This document shows positions 24,035 through 33,452 of a stretch of 64,000 nt of DNA, in pieces. The notes beneath the pieces were generated by a model that was not told the DNA's origin, did not search any database, and saw only the letters and a list, made by a program, of their open reading frames with translations. Position 1 is the stretch's first letter, and each line of letters opens with the position of its first letter. The translations under genes and the position numbers were made by a program. Source of the DNA: Sphingobium sp. C100 (GTDB lineage: Bacteria; Pseudomonadota; Alphaproteobacteria; Sphingomonadales; Sphingomonadaceae); contig NZ_AYOY01000165.1 in NCBI RefSeq assembly GCF_000508185.1, positions 1 through 64,000 of the forward strand, in the 5' to 3' direction.

Positions 24035-24221
24035 AATTCAAGATATCGGACGCCCTCTGTCCCGAGACGATGGCCTCACAGCGAAGCCCACGGTCATGGA
24101 TCTATAGCGAGGTTACGGCAGTCTATGGCTTTTTCATAAACTCGCCAATCTCCCAATAATCCCCTGCAATCCGTTGCGAACAAAGCTCGAACCGGCTATT
24201 CTCCGCTGCCAGGAGATGGCC

Positions 24222-24431
24222 ATGCGCATCCTCAAATTTGATCTCAACACATACAACCAGACTAAAGACCTCCCGGGAGGCCCCGTCTTTGGTGTCGTTG
24301 AAGAGGAACTGGCTGACATCGAGATGTTCACCGATCAGCACGGCAATCCTACTCGCGGAGGAATGATCGGCTACGCGCTTGCGTATCTTCTGATGGCCGG
24401 CTTCGTTGGAGCGATTTTCTACCTCCTCTAA
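24222..24431 (+). CDS. Small membrane protein, 69 aa
   Basis: The ATG at 24222 has AGGAG 6 nt upstream (24211-24215); ATG 24216 is too close. A hydrophilic N-terminus (MRILKFDLNTYNQTKDL) and one membrane helix near the C-terminus (GYALAYLLMAGFVGAIFYLL). It converges on traG with only 3 bp between the stops and shares a terminator with it. It may be a surface or entry-exclusion-like protein; no family recognised. Confidence 0.5.
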   Translation: MRILKFDLNTYNQTKDLPGGPVFGVVEEELADIEMFTDQHGNPTRGGMIGYALAYLLMAGFVGAIFYLL

Positions 24432-24451
24432 GCTTTATTCGCGAAGCTTAG
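24428..24451. terminator. Bidirectional hairpin between the 69-aa gene and traG
   Basis: CTAAGCTT (24428-24435) and AAGCTTAG (24444-24451) are perfect inverted copies with an 8-nt loop that overlap both stop codons. It could end transcription from both sides. Confidence 0.5.
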
Positions 24452-27245
24452 GGTCTTGGAAGAACCCACGATCGTGGTCGCGGTTCACTTCCTGCTGGAG
24501 ATCGGTGGAGCCCTGAACGCGCTGTCCTCGCATTGTCTGCGCAGCAGCCCGATCGCCGCTGAGTTCGGTCTTGCCCGCCTCGATGATCGCGGCGGCGCCC
24601 ACGTCGCCGCCCCCGCCGGGGCCCGCGGGCAGACGCCCAGGTCCATGTGGCCGGTAAGACCCTCTCACGTCTGCCGCACTTGAGATGCTCGGCCGGCTTA
24701 CGTCGACGAGGTCCGGATCGTGCAGACGGCCTTCGATCTCGGCCCGAATGCCGTCCTGCTTGTCGTGCATCCAGCGCGTGATCATCTCCTGGCGCACGAC
24801 CCGCTGCTGGTCGGTCAAGTCGGTCGCCCAAAGCTCCGGCGCATCAAGCCCAGGATTCTCGACCTGCTGGCGTCGATACCATTGAGCGAGATCCTGGCTC
24901 AGATTTTCGCTGAGTTGCATGCCATGCGTCTCGGCATAGCTGGCATCACGCGACAACTGCTGGGAAAGCTCCTCAAGGCGGCGGGCCGTTTCCGAATAGG
25001 ACTTCGCAAGCGCCAGGGAATCTTCAGTGCTAGCCGACGCCGAAGATGTGGCCGATGCCCGGCTGAAGCTGCCGCTGCGCGAATATGTCCCGTCGGACAT
25101 CGACGCACCGGTTCCGCTTGAATGTTCGTCCCGCACGCCACTTGAGGATGTATTGGCGCTGTCGCTGCCGCGGGTTTCCTCCGTCCCGTAACGGAGCCCA
25201 TCGATCTGGCTGCCGGATTTGGATACGCTGCCGCCAATCCCCGGCAGTCTTCCCAACGCTCCGCCGCGACCACCTGCCCGCCCCCCATTTTGGTTCCCGC
25301 CGACATTTGCAGTGACCGATCCCATGATCTGATCGTTAGTCTGCGCCTGGCGATCATGGCCCTGAGATATTCGCTGGCCTTGCGAGATCGTGTCCCGTTC
25401 CTCCTGACCCTGTGTGCTGCTTCCGGTCCGCCGATCGAATTGATCGACGGAGGTGTTCGCCTGCCGTCCGCTGCTGGAATCCCAACCGGAAGACCGTTCA
25501 GTCGATGTGCCAAAGGCGCTGCGATTGGCGTGGGTTGCGGTGAGTACCTCGGCCGCAGCATTCTCATAGGCTTGCGCCTGACGGTGCGCTTCGCTGGCCA
25601 TCTCGCGCCATTCGGCGACCGATCCCGTCGTCATCGTCGGCGTGAAGCCGAGGCGCGAGATCGCACTGGAGGTGTCGAACACCTCCTGACCATTGCCGAA
25701 CCCGTTGATCATGGCGCCATTGTCCTGGCGCCATCCCACGCTGGGCGCGCCGCCCATATAGCTCGGTGCTGTGGTCCACTGATCGGCTTGGCGCATATTC
25801 GACGTCGAGTTCGCCCAGCTCACATTGCCATAGGCATAGTTGCCGGTAGTCTGCTCGAGCGCCGCCGCCTCGGCTGCGTTCTGCGCGGGCGCCAGCATCG
25901 ACATGGACTGGCCGGCGATCGACATCGCCCCCCGCGCAAGACCGGCCGCCAGGAACGGCACGCTCATGAGCATGAAACCGGCGATCGTCGCTGTCTCGCC
26001 GTTGACCGCGCCGATACCGGCATAACTGCCGAGCGTCACCCCTCCCCCGGCCACGCCGTTGGCCGCTGACTCAGCCCTCGTCATGCAGATCATGTGCAGG
26101 ATCACGTAGAGCGGACCCCATGCCGCCAGATAGAAGAACCCCATGGCATAGCCCTTGAGCGTGCCGACGCCTGTCTGCGGCATGAGGAACAGCGGGAAAA
26201 TCACAGGAAACATCGCGAAGAAGACGACGGTCAGCACGATGTTCAGGATCGGCACCCAGGCCATCGCCTGCTGCGCGATCGAGTTGTAGGTGTTGCGGGC
26301 CTGAATGTCGGCCCTCGTTTGCGCAAAGGTGTCGATTGCCGCGGCGCCGGCCCCGCCGGCCATGCTGTTGCGCGCCTGCATGAAGGCGTTGATGGCCGTG
26401 TTCTGGCGCATCGTTTCGGTGAAATTGCTCCCCGATCCGGTAAAGGCCGTGTTCGCGATCGGCACGTCGTGCTTGAGCTTGTCGGCAGCCAGGGCGTTGC
26501 TCAGCTTGGGGTAGACCTCCTTGCCCCACAGCGGGGCGTTTGCCTCGATCATCGGCGCCCATTGGGCGTCGAGTGCCTGATAGGCCTGCCGACAGGTGAC
26601 GATGAAGTTCTGGACGGTGCCATCGCCCTGCCGCTCGAGCCATTCCTGCGAGCGCGCCTCGGACCCCGGCCCGATTGCCGCCCAAAGATCAGGCGCTTTG
26701 GCGAGATTGGTGAGCGACTTCTGGTAGAGCATCACATCCCCGAAGACGCAGTTCTTGAAGTGGCTTTCGAGATTGGTCGAGAATTCGGCGTCCCTCACCA
26801 CGAAATTGCGCGTCGCGTCGAACAGACGCGCACCATAGACCATGCCGTTCGTCGAGTAGTTGAGCTCGCTCGGCATCACGAACACGGTCTCGGCCGTGCG
26901 GGTGAGCCAGTCGCCGACCTGGGTGGTGAAGCTCGCCAACACGCCCAGACCCATCGGCACATTGTCGATCGTCGCCGGCGCGAGACTCGGGTTGATACGA
27001 TCGGTCACCTTGATGCTGACCGTTGGCACCATCAGGCAAAGGTAAATGGCCGTCGCCTGCAAGAACCAATTCATCCACGCCTTGTAGTTGAGCGTGAAGG
27101 CGACAACGAGCAGCGAGTAGATCAGGCCCATCACCATCACCACCCGTAGGAGCGAGCGATAGCCCCCTCCCCCGGACCAGGCCGCGACGGCATTGAACAC
27201 GTTTACGAGATATTCGCCGCCCCCGACCGTGAAGACCTCCAGCAT
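24435..27245 (-). CDS. traG: Mating-pair stabilisation and pilus assembly protein TraG, 936 aa
   Basis: This is the large inner-membrane TraG of F-type systems (traG N-like). The N-terminal 430 residues have several membrane helices (VVMVMGLIYSLLVVAFTLNY, PILNIVLTVVFFAMFPVIFPLFL and GFFYLAAWGPLYVILHM). The C-terminal half is hydrophilic, Ser/Gln/Arg-rich, with EELSQQLSRDASYAETHG-like helices. In F, TraG serves pilus assembly and, through the C-terminal domain, stabilises mating pairs and recognises the recipient. Length fits (F TraG 938). It is the last gene of the operon and ends at a terminator. Confidence 0.9.
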   Translation of the reverse strand: MLEVFTVGGGEYLVNVFNAVAAWSGGGGYRSLLRVVMVMGLIYSLLVVAFTLNYKAWMNWFLQATAIYLCLMVPTVSIKVTDRINPSLAPATIDNVPMGLGVLASFTTQVGDWLTRTAETVFVMPSELNYSTNGMVYGARLFDATRNFVVRDAEFSTNLESHFKNCVFGDVMLYQKSLTNLAKAPDLWAAIGPGSEARSQEWLERQGDGTVQNFIVTCRQAYQALDAQWAPMIEANAPLWGKEVYPKLSNALAADKLKHDVPIANTAFTGSGSNFTETMRQNTAINAFMQARNSMAGGAGAAAIDTFAQTRADIQARNTYNSIAQQAMAWVPILNIVLTVVFFAMFPVIFPLFLMPQTGVGTLKGYAMGFFYLAAWGPLYVILHMICMTRAESAANGVAGGGVTLGSYAGIGAVNGETATIAGFMLMSVPFLAAGLARGAMSIAGQSMSMLAPAQNAAEAAALEQTTGNYAYGNVSWANSTSNMRQADQWTTAPSYMGGAPSVGWRQDNGAMINGFGNGQEVFDTSSAISRLGFTPTMTTGSVAEWREMASEAHRQAQAYENAAAEVLTATHANRSAFGTSTERSSGWDSSSGRQANTSVDQFDRRTGSSTQGQEERDTISQGQRISQGHDRQAQTNDQIMGSVTANVGGNQNGGRAGGRGGALGRLPGIGGSVSKSGSQIDGLRYGTEETRGSDSANTSSSGVRDEHSSGTGASMSDGTYSRSGSFSRASATSSASASTEDSLALAKSYSETARRLEELSQQLSRDASYAETHGMQLSENLSQDLAQWYRRQQVENPGLDAPELWATDLTDQQRVVRQEMITRWMHDKQDGIRAEIEGRLHDPDLVDVSRPSISSAADVRGSYRPHGPGRLPAGPGGGGDVGAAAIIEAGKTELSGDRAAAQTMRGQRVQGSTDLQQEVNRDHDRGFFQDPKLRE

Positions 27246-27260
27246 CGCCGCGCTCCCGCC

Positions 27261-28727
27261 CTAGTTCAGCCCCTGCGCATTCAGCCCGCGCGAGAAATTG
27301 AGCGCGGAGGCCATGCCCGGCGTCATCGAGTTCTGCAGGGTGGACTCGAGCATGATGCTGCGGTTGATGATCTGCATCGTCACCTGCAGCTTGTTGTTCA
27401 GCCGCACATCGCGCTGGCTGAACTTCGCGCGCGTGGCCGCGATCTGCTGTTTCCACTGCGTCGCGGTTTCCTGGTCGAAGGTCTGGTAGTGGACCTTCGC
27501 CTGCTCGACCCGGTCCAGCATATTGTCGAGCATGGCGGACAGGAGATCGACCGCGACGATCTCGGACAGCGTCTGGATCTCGCCGTCGGTCAGCGCATAA
27601 TGCGCATAGGCCTGCACGGCGAGGATTTTGTAGATCGGCACCGTCGCCAGATTCAGCAGCTGCTTTTCGGCCGCGTTGAGCGGCGTGTCGGAGCGGATCT
27701 TGTCGCTCATCGACTTGATCATCGTCGCAATGCGCGGGCGCAACGCCGAGGACGCAGGGACCGACAGCGTCTGCTCGCCGACGTCGTAGCAATTCTCGTC
27801 GTTGCATTTGAGCATCTTGACCGGCGGCGCGTCCGCCGTCCCGTCGAGCAGCGCCGTCACCACCGCCTCTTCGGCCGGACCGAACATCACGACCTTGCCG
27901 CCGACGCTCGGATCGGTCGAAGGCGTGGTCACGACCGTGCCCACCAGTGTCATCACATATTCGGAGAAGGACTGATCGAACGCCCCAAACTTGGCCGATT
28001 TTCTGAGCGCCTCCCAGGTGTAGTTGTGCGGCTCACCGACCAGCTGATCCTTCATCGATGCGTCGGTATTGCCCGCGATGGTGGAATCGCGCCGGTTGCC
28101 GTTATTGCAGCCTTGGCGGGAGGCGGCCCAGTCGGAGAACACGCCCTGGCTGTTGCCCACGGCCTCGCAGATCGTCGCCCGCGTCGAATCCATCTGCGGC
28201 CAGATTCCGCCGACCAGAGCCTGCGCGGTCTCGCAGCTAGAGATATTCATCTGGTTCAGAAGCTGCGCCTTCTGGCTGAACTCATCCATCACCTTCCCGA
28301 TCTCCGGCGAAACGGAATCGATCGCGAGCTTGAACGCGAACCCGAGAGCATTGTTGGCCGTCGCTTTGAGCATAGCCACGATTTCGGAGGCGTTGATGAA
28401 CGAGAAGCTGCCCGAGAAGAGGTCGATGCCCCCGCAGCCGGCCCGGGCGCTGGGAAGCTGGAGATTGAACGGTTGCACGCTCTTCTGCGGGAAACGCGTC
28501 CAGACATTGCCGAGCGAATAGTAGCCTGCCGACTGCCCCTGATAGGCCGACGGACCCGTGACATTGGCAGCGCCGCCCGCGTCCGAGAAGAAATTGTTCA
28601 TCTCGGAGGCGACATCGGCGCGCGCCACGCCAACAATCGCGAAATTGAGCGCGGCGACCATCGCCATGGAGGCGCCCGCTGAGCGGAAGAAGCGGCGCGC
28701 ACGCCCTTTGCCACGATGCTGTGCCAT
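27261..28727 (-). CDS. traH: F-type pilus assembly protein TraH, 488 aa
   Basis: The product has an N-terminal signal-like segment (MAMVAALNFAIVGVARA). The family pattern FSFINASEIVAMLKATANNALGFAFKLAIDSVSPEIG, the cysteines CETAQALVGG and the C-terminal YALTDGEIQTLSEIVAVDLLSAML are characteristic of TraH. It acts in the periplasm with TraF, TraU, TraW and TrbC at the outer-membrane complex during pilus extension and retraction. Its ATG overlaps the TGA of traF (TGATG). Length matches F TraH (about 458). Confidence 0.9.
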   Translation of the reverse strand: MAQHRGKGRARRFFRSAGASMAMVAALNFAIVGVARADVASEMNNFFSDAGGAANVTGPSAYQGQSAGYYSLGNVWTRFPQKSVQPFNLQLPSARAGCGGIDLFSGSFSFINASEIVAMLKATANNALGFAFKLAIDSVSPEIGKVMDEFSQKAQLLNQMNISSCETAQALVGGIWPQMDSTRATICEAVGNSQGVFSDWAASRQGCNNGNRRDSTIAGNTDASMKDQLVGEPHNYTWEALRKSAKFGAFDQSFSEYVMTLVGTVVTTPSTDPSVGGKVVMFGPAEEAVVTALLDGTADAPPVKMLKCNDENCYDVGEQTLSVPASSALRPRIATMIKSMSDKIRSDTPLNAAEKQLLNLATVPIYKILAVQAYAHYALTDGEIQTLSEIVAVDLLSAMLDNMLDRVEQAKVHYQTFDQETATQWKQQIAATRAKFSQRDVRLNNKLQVTMQIINRSIMLESTLQNSMTPGMASALNFSRGLNAQGLN

Positions 28728-29545
28728 CAGTAATCGCTCCCAACCTTGGTGTTCGTGAGCGTGAAGATCCGGTCCATGATCTCATCCGCACTGAGAATGC
28801 CGTAGCCGATCGGAATCGTGCGCTTCGTCACGGTATCGAACAGGACGAGCGCCGGCGTTTCGTTGCCCGGCACACCCATCCGGGCGCGCTGCCCAGAGTC
28901 GACGACATAATTCGGGAATTCCCGGCTCGGCCCGCCGTCCATCGACACCGCCATCACCGCCATGCGATGGCTGTCGGTCACCGAGCGCAGGATCGGCGCG
29001 AACAGCTCGCAGGCGCCGCAGCTCTGAGCGTAGAAATAGAACAGCCCGTAACGCTGACCCAGATTGGTGAGGACCGCGTCACGATCGGCCTTCCGGTTAT
29101 CGAGCCAGGCGCGCTTGCCGACCGTCGAGACCGGCCTTTGCAGCGTGTAGTCGATGTCGGGATTCTGCCACAGCGCGCGCTGCCAGACGTCGGAGAAGGT
29201 CGACGCCCGGTCGAGCTGCTCGCGCTGGAAGCGGACATAAGCGATGACATTCTCCTCCGACGGTTCAAGGATCGCCTTCGCCTTCAGTTCGTCGAGATGC
29301 TTGGTGATCGCCGCCATGCGGTCGACGGCGCTCTGCTGTGGCGGTGCAGCCGGCGCTTCCCGCGGCACGGCTTTCGGCTTGTCGCAATAGAACCATTGGC
29401 CGAGTTTTCGCTCGCCGCAGTAGAAGTCGTCAGGCCGGCTCTGCTCGATCGTATCGGACGGCGGCGACGCGTCCTGCGCCATGAGCGGCGACGCCAGGCC
29501 AACGCCCAGGGCGACCAGCATCGAGAGTCTAGCGATCATCGACAT
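28727..29545 (-). CDS. traF: Conjugative pilus assembly protein TraF, thioredoxin fold, 272 aa
   Basis: A signal peptide (MLVALGVGLASPLMA) is followed by GERKLGQWFYCDKP near residue 45, typical of F TraF, and a thioredoxin-like C-terminal domain with LFYFYAQSCGACELFAPIL. A CxxC (CGAC) is present at about C175-C178, and NETPALVLFD carries the cis-proline. F TraF itself has lost this motif, whereas this copy retains it and may be redox-active in the periplasm, like TrbB of F. It works with TraH in pilus assembly. Confidence 0.9.
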   Translation of the reverse strand: MSMIARLSMLVALGVGLASPLMAQDASPPSDTIEQSRPDDFYCGERKLGQWFYCDKPKAVPREAPAAPPQQSAVDRMAAITKHLDELKAKAILEPSEENVIAYVRFQREQLDRASTFSDVWQRALWQNPDIDYTLQRPVSTVGKRAWLDNRKADRDAVLTNLGQRYGLFYFYAQSCGACELFAPILRSVTDSHRMAVMAVSMDGGPSREFPNYVVDSGQRARMGVPGNETPALVLFDTVTKRTIPIGYGILSADEIMDRIFTLTNTKVGSDY

Positions 29546-29756
29546 CGCTCATCGTCCTTTCAGCGGCTGAGGCAGAATGCGCGGAAGAATGGGTAGGTGG
29601 TGTGGAGGCTGGCCCGCCGTCCCAGGCCGAGAAGTGGACGCAGCAATCGGCCACGCTGGCTATAGGGGTGCCGCAGCGATGGGGTTGCGCCGCTGCCGGG
29701 GTCGGCACCGTGAGCGATGCAAGAAGGGCGGGCAGCTCGATGATGAAGAACGGCAT
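29529..29756 (-). CDS. Small secreted protein between traN and traF, 75 aa
   Basis: The ATG at 29756 has AAGGA and AGGA at the right distances. The first 24 residues form a signal peptide ending PTPAAA before QPHRC. The mature part has three cysteines (HRCGTP, ADCCVHF), then a Pro/Ser/Thr-rich tail. The gene overlaps the start of traF by 17 bp, matching the tight packing of the operon. It has no F-plasmid counterpart I know. The sequence style could also be chance, so certainty is limited. Confidence 0.4.
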   Translation of the reverse strand: MPFFIIELPALLASLTVPTPAAAQPHRCGTPIASVADCCVHFSAWDGGPASTPPTHSSAHSASAAERTMSDVDDR

Positions 29757-29815
29757 GGTCCTATGTCCTTGGGCAGGTGCTGCGGCTCGGCGGCAAGGAG
29801 ATGGTTTCGCCCATC

Positions 29816-31681
29816 TCACTTGCCGTGAAGGTCGTAGTAATTCTGAATTTTCTGCTGGATTTCGGTCATGGTCTGGACTTCATCAGGCAGCTTGGCCGCA
29901 TCCATGAAGTCCGCGTAGACCTCGGTGAAATCCATCACCGACAGGTCGAGACGGGAAAACTCATCGATCGTGAAGCCGAGGCATTGCTCCTTCTTGGCGG
30001 AGCCCCATGACTTGCCCAGTTGAGGGCGGCCCTGCTCCTGAAGAACCCGGCTGAGCTTGCTTTCGAAACAGCAATAGGCCGTTCGCCTCGTGCTGCAGAT
30101 GCCGAGGAAGCTCGACGAGCAATAGGTGCCGAGATTGTGGCAGAGGCCCATGCGGTCCTTGATGTCGAGCTTCATCTCGTCCTGTGAGCAGGCGAACAAG
30201 GTCAGGAAGGGCGTCGCCAGCGCGGCGATCGCGGCCGGTCCTCCCGCCAGCGCCGCGGCACCGGCACCGACGGTGAGAAGACCCGACGTCTTGCCCGCGC
30301 AGCAGTTGATCAGACCGAAGACCGGCTTGTGGCAGGTCTCGCGGCTGCCCTTGAAGACCGTGAAATTGGTCTCATCGAACTCCTTGCCGGCCTGGTCGAT
30401 CGAATGGAGAGCAACCAGCGCATCCTTGAACTCGGTGGACGCCTCTCGAACGATCGGTTCACAGTCACCGTTGATGCAGTAGACGTCGTCGCCACAGATA
30501 TATTGGGGCGCATCGCTCGGGCCGCCTGACGGCGTCGGGCATTTGTAGACCCGGTTCTCGACCTTGCAGGGACCCCCGTCGGGTTCCTCGTCCAGGCATT
30601 CGGTCCGAAGGTACGTGCAGCTGCCGTTTGCCTCGAGGTCGCCGCAGTCGTTGGCCGATGAAATGCGATGACACTGATAGGTGCGCTCCCATGCCCAGCA
30701 GGGCTGGGTGACGGGAACGCCATTGACGATCCTGGTCACCGGATCGCTGGAAGTGCAGACCTCGGTCTCGAGCGTGCAGTTCGCGTCGGCAGCATTCGCG
30801 GCACACAGACCTTCGTTGCGCGTCACCACCGGCACCGCCGGCTCGTCCTGCTTGGTCAGCCAATAATTGCCGGTCGAGAGCACATAGCCTGGATGGTATT
30901 CGCCCGGCGTGATCCCCTGGGCCTCCGCCGTACATTTGACCTCGACGGCGGTATGGCCAAGGCTCTTGCAGTTGGGCGCCGCAGTGTACCCATAGGCGCT
31001 CATATTGTCGCAATAGTCGATGACCCGGCTTTCCCAGCAAACGCCCGATGCAATCTCGTCGTCGAACGCGGCGCGCGCGGGATAAGGGCCACCATCGGTC
31101 GGCAGGAAGCTCAACCGGCCCGTATAATAGGTGTAGACTGTCCGCGGCTCGGCACGAACATCGAGGGTGACGTTGCAGGTTCGCGCCTCCGTCGTGACCT
31201 TGCTGCCGGCGTTGCAGCTCGCCTCGTAATATCCCGCGCTGCCGGTCGCGGGCGGCAAGGGCACGCAGGTGCCTTTGGTTCCTCCCATCGACTCGCCGGC
31301 GAGATAGGTCGATGGGTCATTCTCCACCGAAGTCGCGCGGGCCGTCGTCGAGAGGATCTCGGAATTGCTGAAGGTCGCTCGGGTGCGATCGGCGTCGGTG
31401 GTGATGCGATATTGCTCGTTCGACGACTTGGCCGACTGGGCCGCCGCTTCCAGCCTCTCCGGATCGTCGAAATAGGAGCCCTCCGGCAGGTTCGTGCCCG
31501 AATAGCCCGGCACGGCGGCCGCCTGTGCATCGTTCGAAGGCACCAGCGTGGAGTCGTTCCGCTTCTCGGTGCCGAGCGCCTTGCCTTGCTGCCGTGCCTC
31601 ATCGAGTGTCATCTGCCCCAATGCCGGCGATCCCATCGCCAGCGCCATGAACAGCACAGAAGAGGCAAGAGCGCGCCTCAC
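29816..31681 (-). CDS. traN: Mating-pair stabilisation outer membrane protein TraN, 621 aa
   Basis: The start is GTG 31681, which overlaps the trbC stop (GTGA). A signal peptide (SSVLFMALAMGSPALG) leads a cysteine-rich protein with many C pairs, for example CNVTLDVRAEP, CKSLGHTAVEVKC, CWAWERTYQCHR and the late GICSTRRTAYCCFESKLSRVLQEQGR block typical of the TraN C-terminus. TraN is exposed on the donor surface and contacts an outer-membrane protein of the recipient, setting host preference. Length fits the family (about 600). Confidence 0.92.
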   Translation of the reverse strand: MRRALASSVLFMALAMGSPALGQMTLDEARQQGKALGTEKRNDSTLVPSNDAQAAAVPGYSGTNLPEGSYFDDPERLEAAAQSAKSSNEQYRITTDADRTRATFSNSEILSTTARATSVENDPSTYLAGESMGGTKGTCVPLPPATGSAGYYEASCNAGSKVTTEARTCNVTLDVRAEPRTVYTYYTGRLSFLPTDGGPYPARAAFDDEIASGVCWESRVIDYCDNMSAYGYTAAPNCKSLGHTAVEVKCTAEAQGITPGEYHPGYVLSTGNYWLTKQDEPAVPVVTRNEGLCAANAADANCTLETEVCTSSDPVTRIVNGVPVTQPCWAWERTYQCHRISSANDCGDLEANGSCTYLRTECLDEEPDGGPCKVENRVYKCPTPSGGPSDAPQYICGDDVYCINGDCEPIVREASTEFKDALVALHSIDQAGKEFDETNFTVFKGSRETCHKPVFGLINCCAGKTSGLLTVGAGAAALAGGPAAIAALATPFLTLFACSQDEMKLDIKDRMGLCHNLGTYCSSSFLGICSTRRTAYCCFESKLSRVLQEQGRPQLGKSWGSAKKEQCLGFTIDEFSRLDLSVMDFTEVYADFMDAAKLPDEVQTMTEIQQKIQNYYDLHGK

Positions 31682-32424
31682 GGGGCAGTCTTGCGCATGT
31701 TGGAAAGGCCGACAGCCGCGATCCGCGCACCGGGACCATTGCCGTCGGCGAACTGCTCGAGCGCATATTCGACCGAGACGTTGCCGACGAGCCGGTCATA
31801 AGGCGGCACCTTCGTCTGGCAGGAAAATCCGGCGCACAGGTCGAAATCGGACGAGACCGCGACATAGGTCGGCACGGCCTGTACGTCGAACGCGCGGAAG
31901 AGGCGCGGATCGATGCCGACATTGGCGAAATCGTCCTGCCGGTCGACGATCTTGCCGAGGCTCGTGGCGAACTCCTTCATCGAATTGTTCGGGAATCCGC
32001 GGAAGACAACCACGCCGCCGGCCTTGGCGGTATCGGCGATCAGCTTCTTCAAAGACTGGGGCGGCATCGAGAGGCTGGCAAAGACGATGAGCTGGGGCGC
32101 CTCGCCCTTGCCCGCTGTCGCGTTCGAGGCAGCGCCGGCGACGATCTCATCGAAGTCGACGGGCCCGGCCGGACCCTTGGGCAGTTCGCTCTTCGCGACC
32201 CGCTGCATGTTCGCCATTCCGCCGTCGCGAGACTGCGCCGCATCCTCGCGGAAGGCATCGCCCCGGTCCTTCACCTGGTTGACGAAGGCCTCGGCATCGG
32301 CCTGGAGATCGGCCGAGCGCTGCTTGATCGCCTGAATGTCGATCCCGTCGACGTTCTGCGCCAACAGCGCCGACATGCCGGCTATGGTGAGAATGGCGGC
32401 CGGAACCCAGAGATAGGTGCGCAT
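31678..32424 (-). CDS. trbC: Type-F pilin assembly protein TrbC, 248 aa
   Basis: Signal peptide at the start (AAILTIAGMSALLAQ). The conserved C-terminal half reads LIVFASLSMPPQSLKKLI, GGVVVFRGFPNNS, GIDPRLFRAFDVQAVPTYVAV and DRLVGNVSVEYALEQF, the classical TrbC/TraW-C thioredoxin-like pattern without CxxC. It functions in the periplasm with TraW, TraU and TraF in pilus assembly. GGAGG precedes its ATG and 8 bp separate it from traU. Confidence 0.92.
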   Translation of the reverse strand: MRTYLWVPAAILTIAGMSALLAQNVDGIDIQAIKQRSADLQADAEAFVNQVKDRGDAFREDAAQSRDGGMANMQRVAKSELPKGPAGPVDFDEIVAGAASNATAGKGEAPQLIVFASLSMPPQSLKKLIADTAKAGGVVVFRGFPNNSMKEFATSLGKIVDRQDDFANVGIDPRLFRAFDVQAVPTYVAVSSDFDLCAGFSCQTKVPPYDRLVGNVSVEYALEQFADGNGPGARIAAVGLSNMRKTAP

Positions 32425-32432
32425 CGTTCCTC

Positions 32433-33452
32433 CTAAAGGACGCAGCAGTTGCGCTTGCGCCAGACAAGGTAGCCCATGTCCTCGCCGCCGGCGGGATAGG
32501 CGCGGCCTGCGTCAGGCGGCATGGTGGATGCCCCGATCGCGGAGCAGGCGAAGCGGCCACTCACCGTCGGGATCGGGTTGACCATCTGGAAGCGGTACTG
32601 CTGCTTCCGCATGATCGGCATCAGGTACTTCTTGCAGAGCCCGGCCGAGCCCATCGTGCCCCAGGCCAGCGCCTCGCGGTGCATCTTGTAGGCGAAGCGC
32701 GACAGCGCGAGCCGCGAGGACTGCACATGACCGATCGAAGACGGGACGTTGCCGTTCAGCGGATACATGCTGCCCTGGCAGCCCGCGCACCAGAACAGCG
32801 GGTCGAGTGGGAGATGGACGGTGCCGGCGATGCAGTCGCCGGCGCAGGCGACCTGCGCGATCGGATTGGCGAAGACGATCGCCTCCGGGTTGATCAGCGC
32901 CGTCAGCGAGTCGTCCTGCCAGAGCGGATCGATCTCGGTCATATAGGCGATGTCGAAGCTCGCCTGCTCGAAGCAGACGAAGTCGGTGAGTATCTCCATC
33001 CAGTAGAGCAGCGGGTAGACATACCAGTGGACGTGCCACTTCGCGGTACTCTGGGATCGGCCGCCGACCATGGAGGGGCCCGTCAAATAGCCCTGTCCGA
33101 TGTCGAAACCCGGCGCGATGCGCATGCCGCCCAGGTTCGGGAAACACCAGGGCTTCATCGTGACGTCGGCGAGGCGCGCGGGCTCCCAGAAGCCGACCGC
33201 AATCCCGATCCGCGGAATGGGACTGCCGCACAGGCAGATGGGCGACGCCGGATTGGAGGTATCGGGCCGGCTGCTCGGCCAGATCTTGAGGCCGCCCACC
33301 GACAGCGGAAACAGGCAGGACCAGCACACATCGGTGATCGGATTAACGAATTTCCCGTGACAGGTCGGTCCGGCCGCCTCGGCGCTCGGCGCGAGGACGA
33401 AGGCCGCGATCATCATCACGAAGAGCCGCACAGCGGATCGAACGGCGCGCAT
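32433..33452 (-). CDS. traU: Conjugal transfer pilus assembly protein TraU, 339 aa
   Basis: I start at ATG 33452 (GGGGAGG 7 nt upstream), overlapping the stop of the preceding gene as TGATG; a GTG three bases earlier is possible. The signal peptide is followed by a cysteine-rich periplasmic protein with TraU landmarks: CWSCLFPLSVGG, CLCGSPIPRIGIAVGFWEP, KPWCFPNLGG, PLLYWMEIL, CAGCQGSMYPLNG and KKYLMPIMRKQQYRFQ. TraU acts in DNA transfer more than pilus extension in F. Length is typical (330). Confidence 0.93.
   Translation of the reverse strand: MRAVRSAVRLFVMMIAAFVLAPSAEAAGPTCHGKFVNPITDVCWSCLFPLSVGGLKIWPSSRPDTSNPASPICLCGSPIPRIGIAVGFWEPARLADVTMKPWCFPNLGGMRIAPGFDIGQGYLTGPSMVGGRSQSTAKWHVHWYVYPLLYWMEILTDFVCFEQASFDIAYMTEIDPLWQDDSLTALINPEAIVFANPIAQVACAGDCIAGTVHLPLDPLFWCAGCQGSMYPLNGNVPSSIGHVQSSRLALSRFAYKMHREALAWGTMGSAGLCKKYLMPIMRKQQYRFQMVNPIPTVSGRFACSAIGASTMPPDAGRAYPAGGEDMGYLVWRKRNCCVL

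Noticed and set aside
30668-31801. Plus-strand frame opposite traN
   Set aside because: Antisense shadow of traN with low-complexity Arg/Gly residues.
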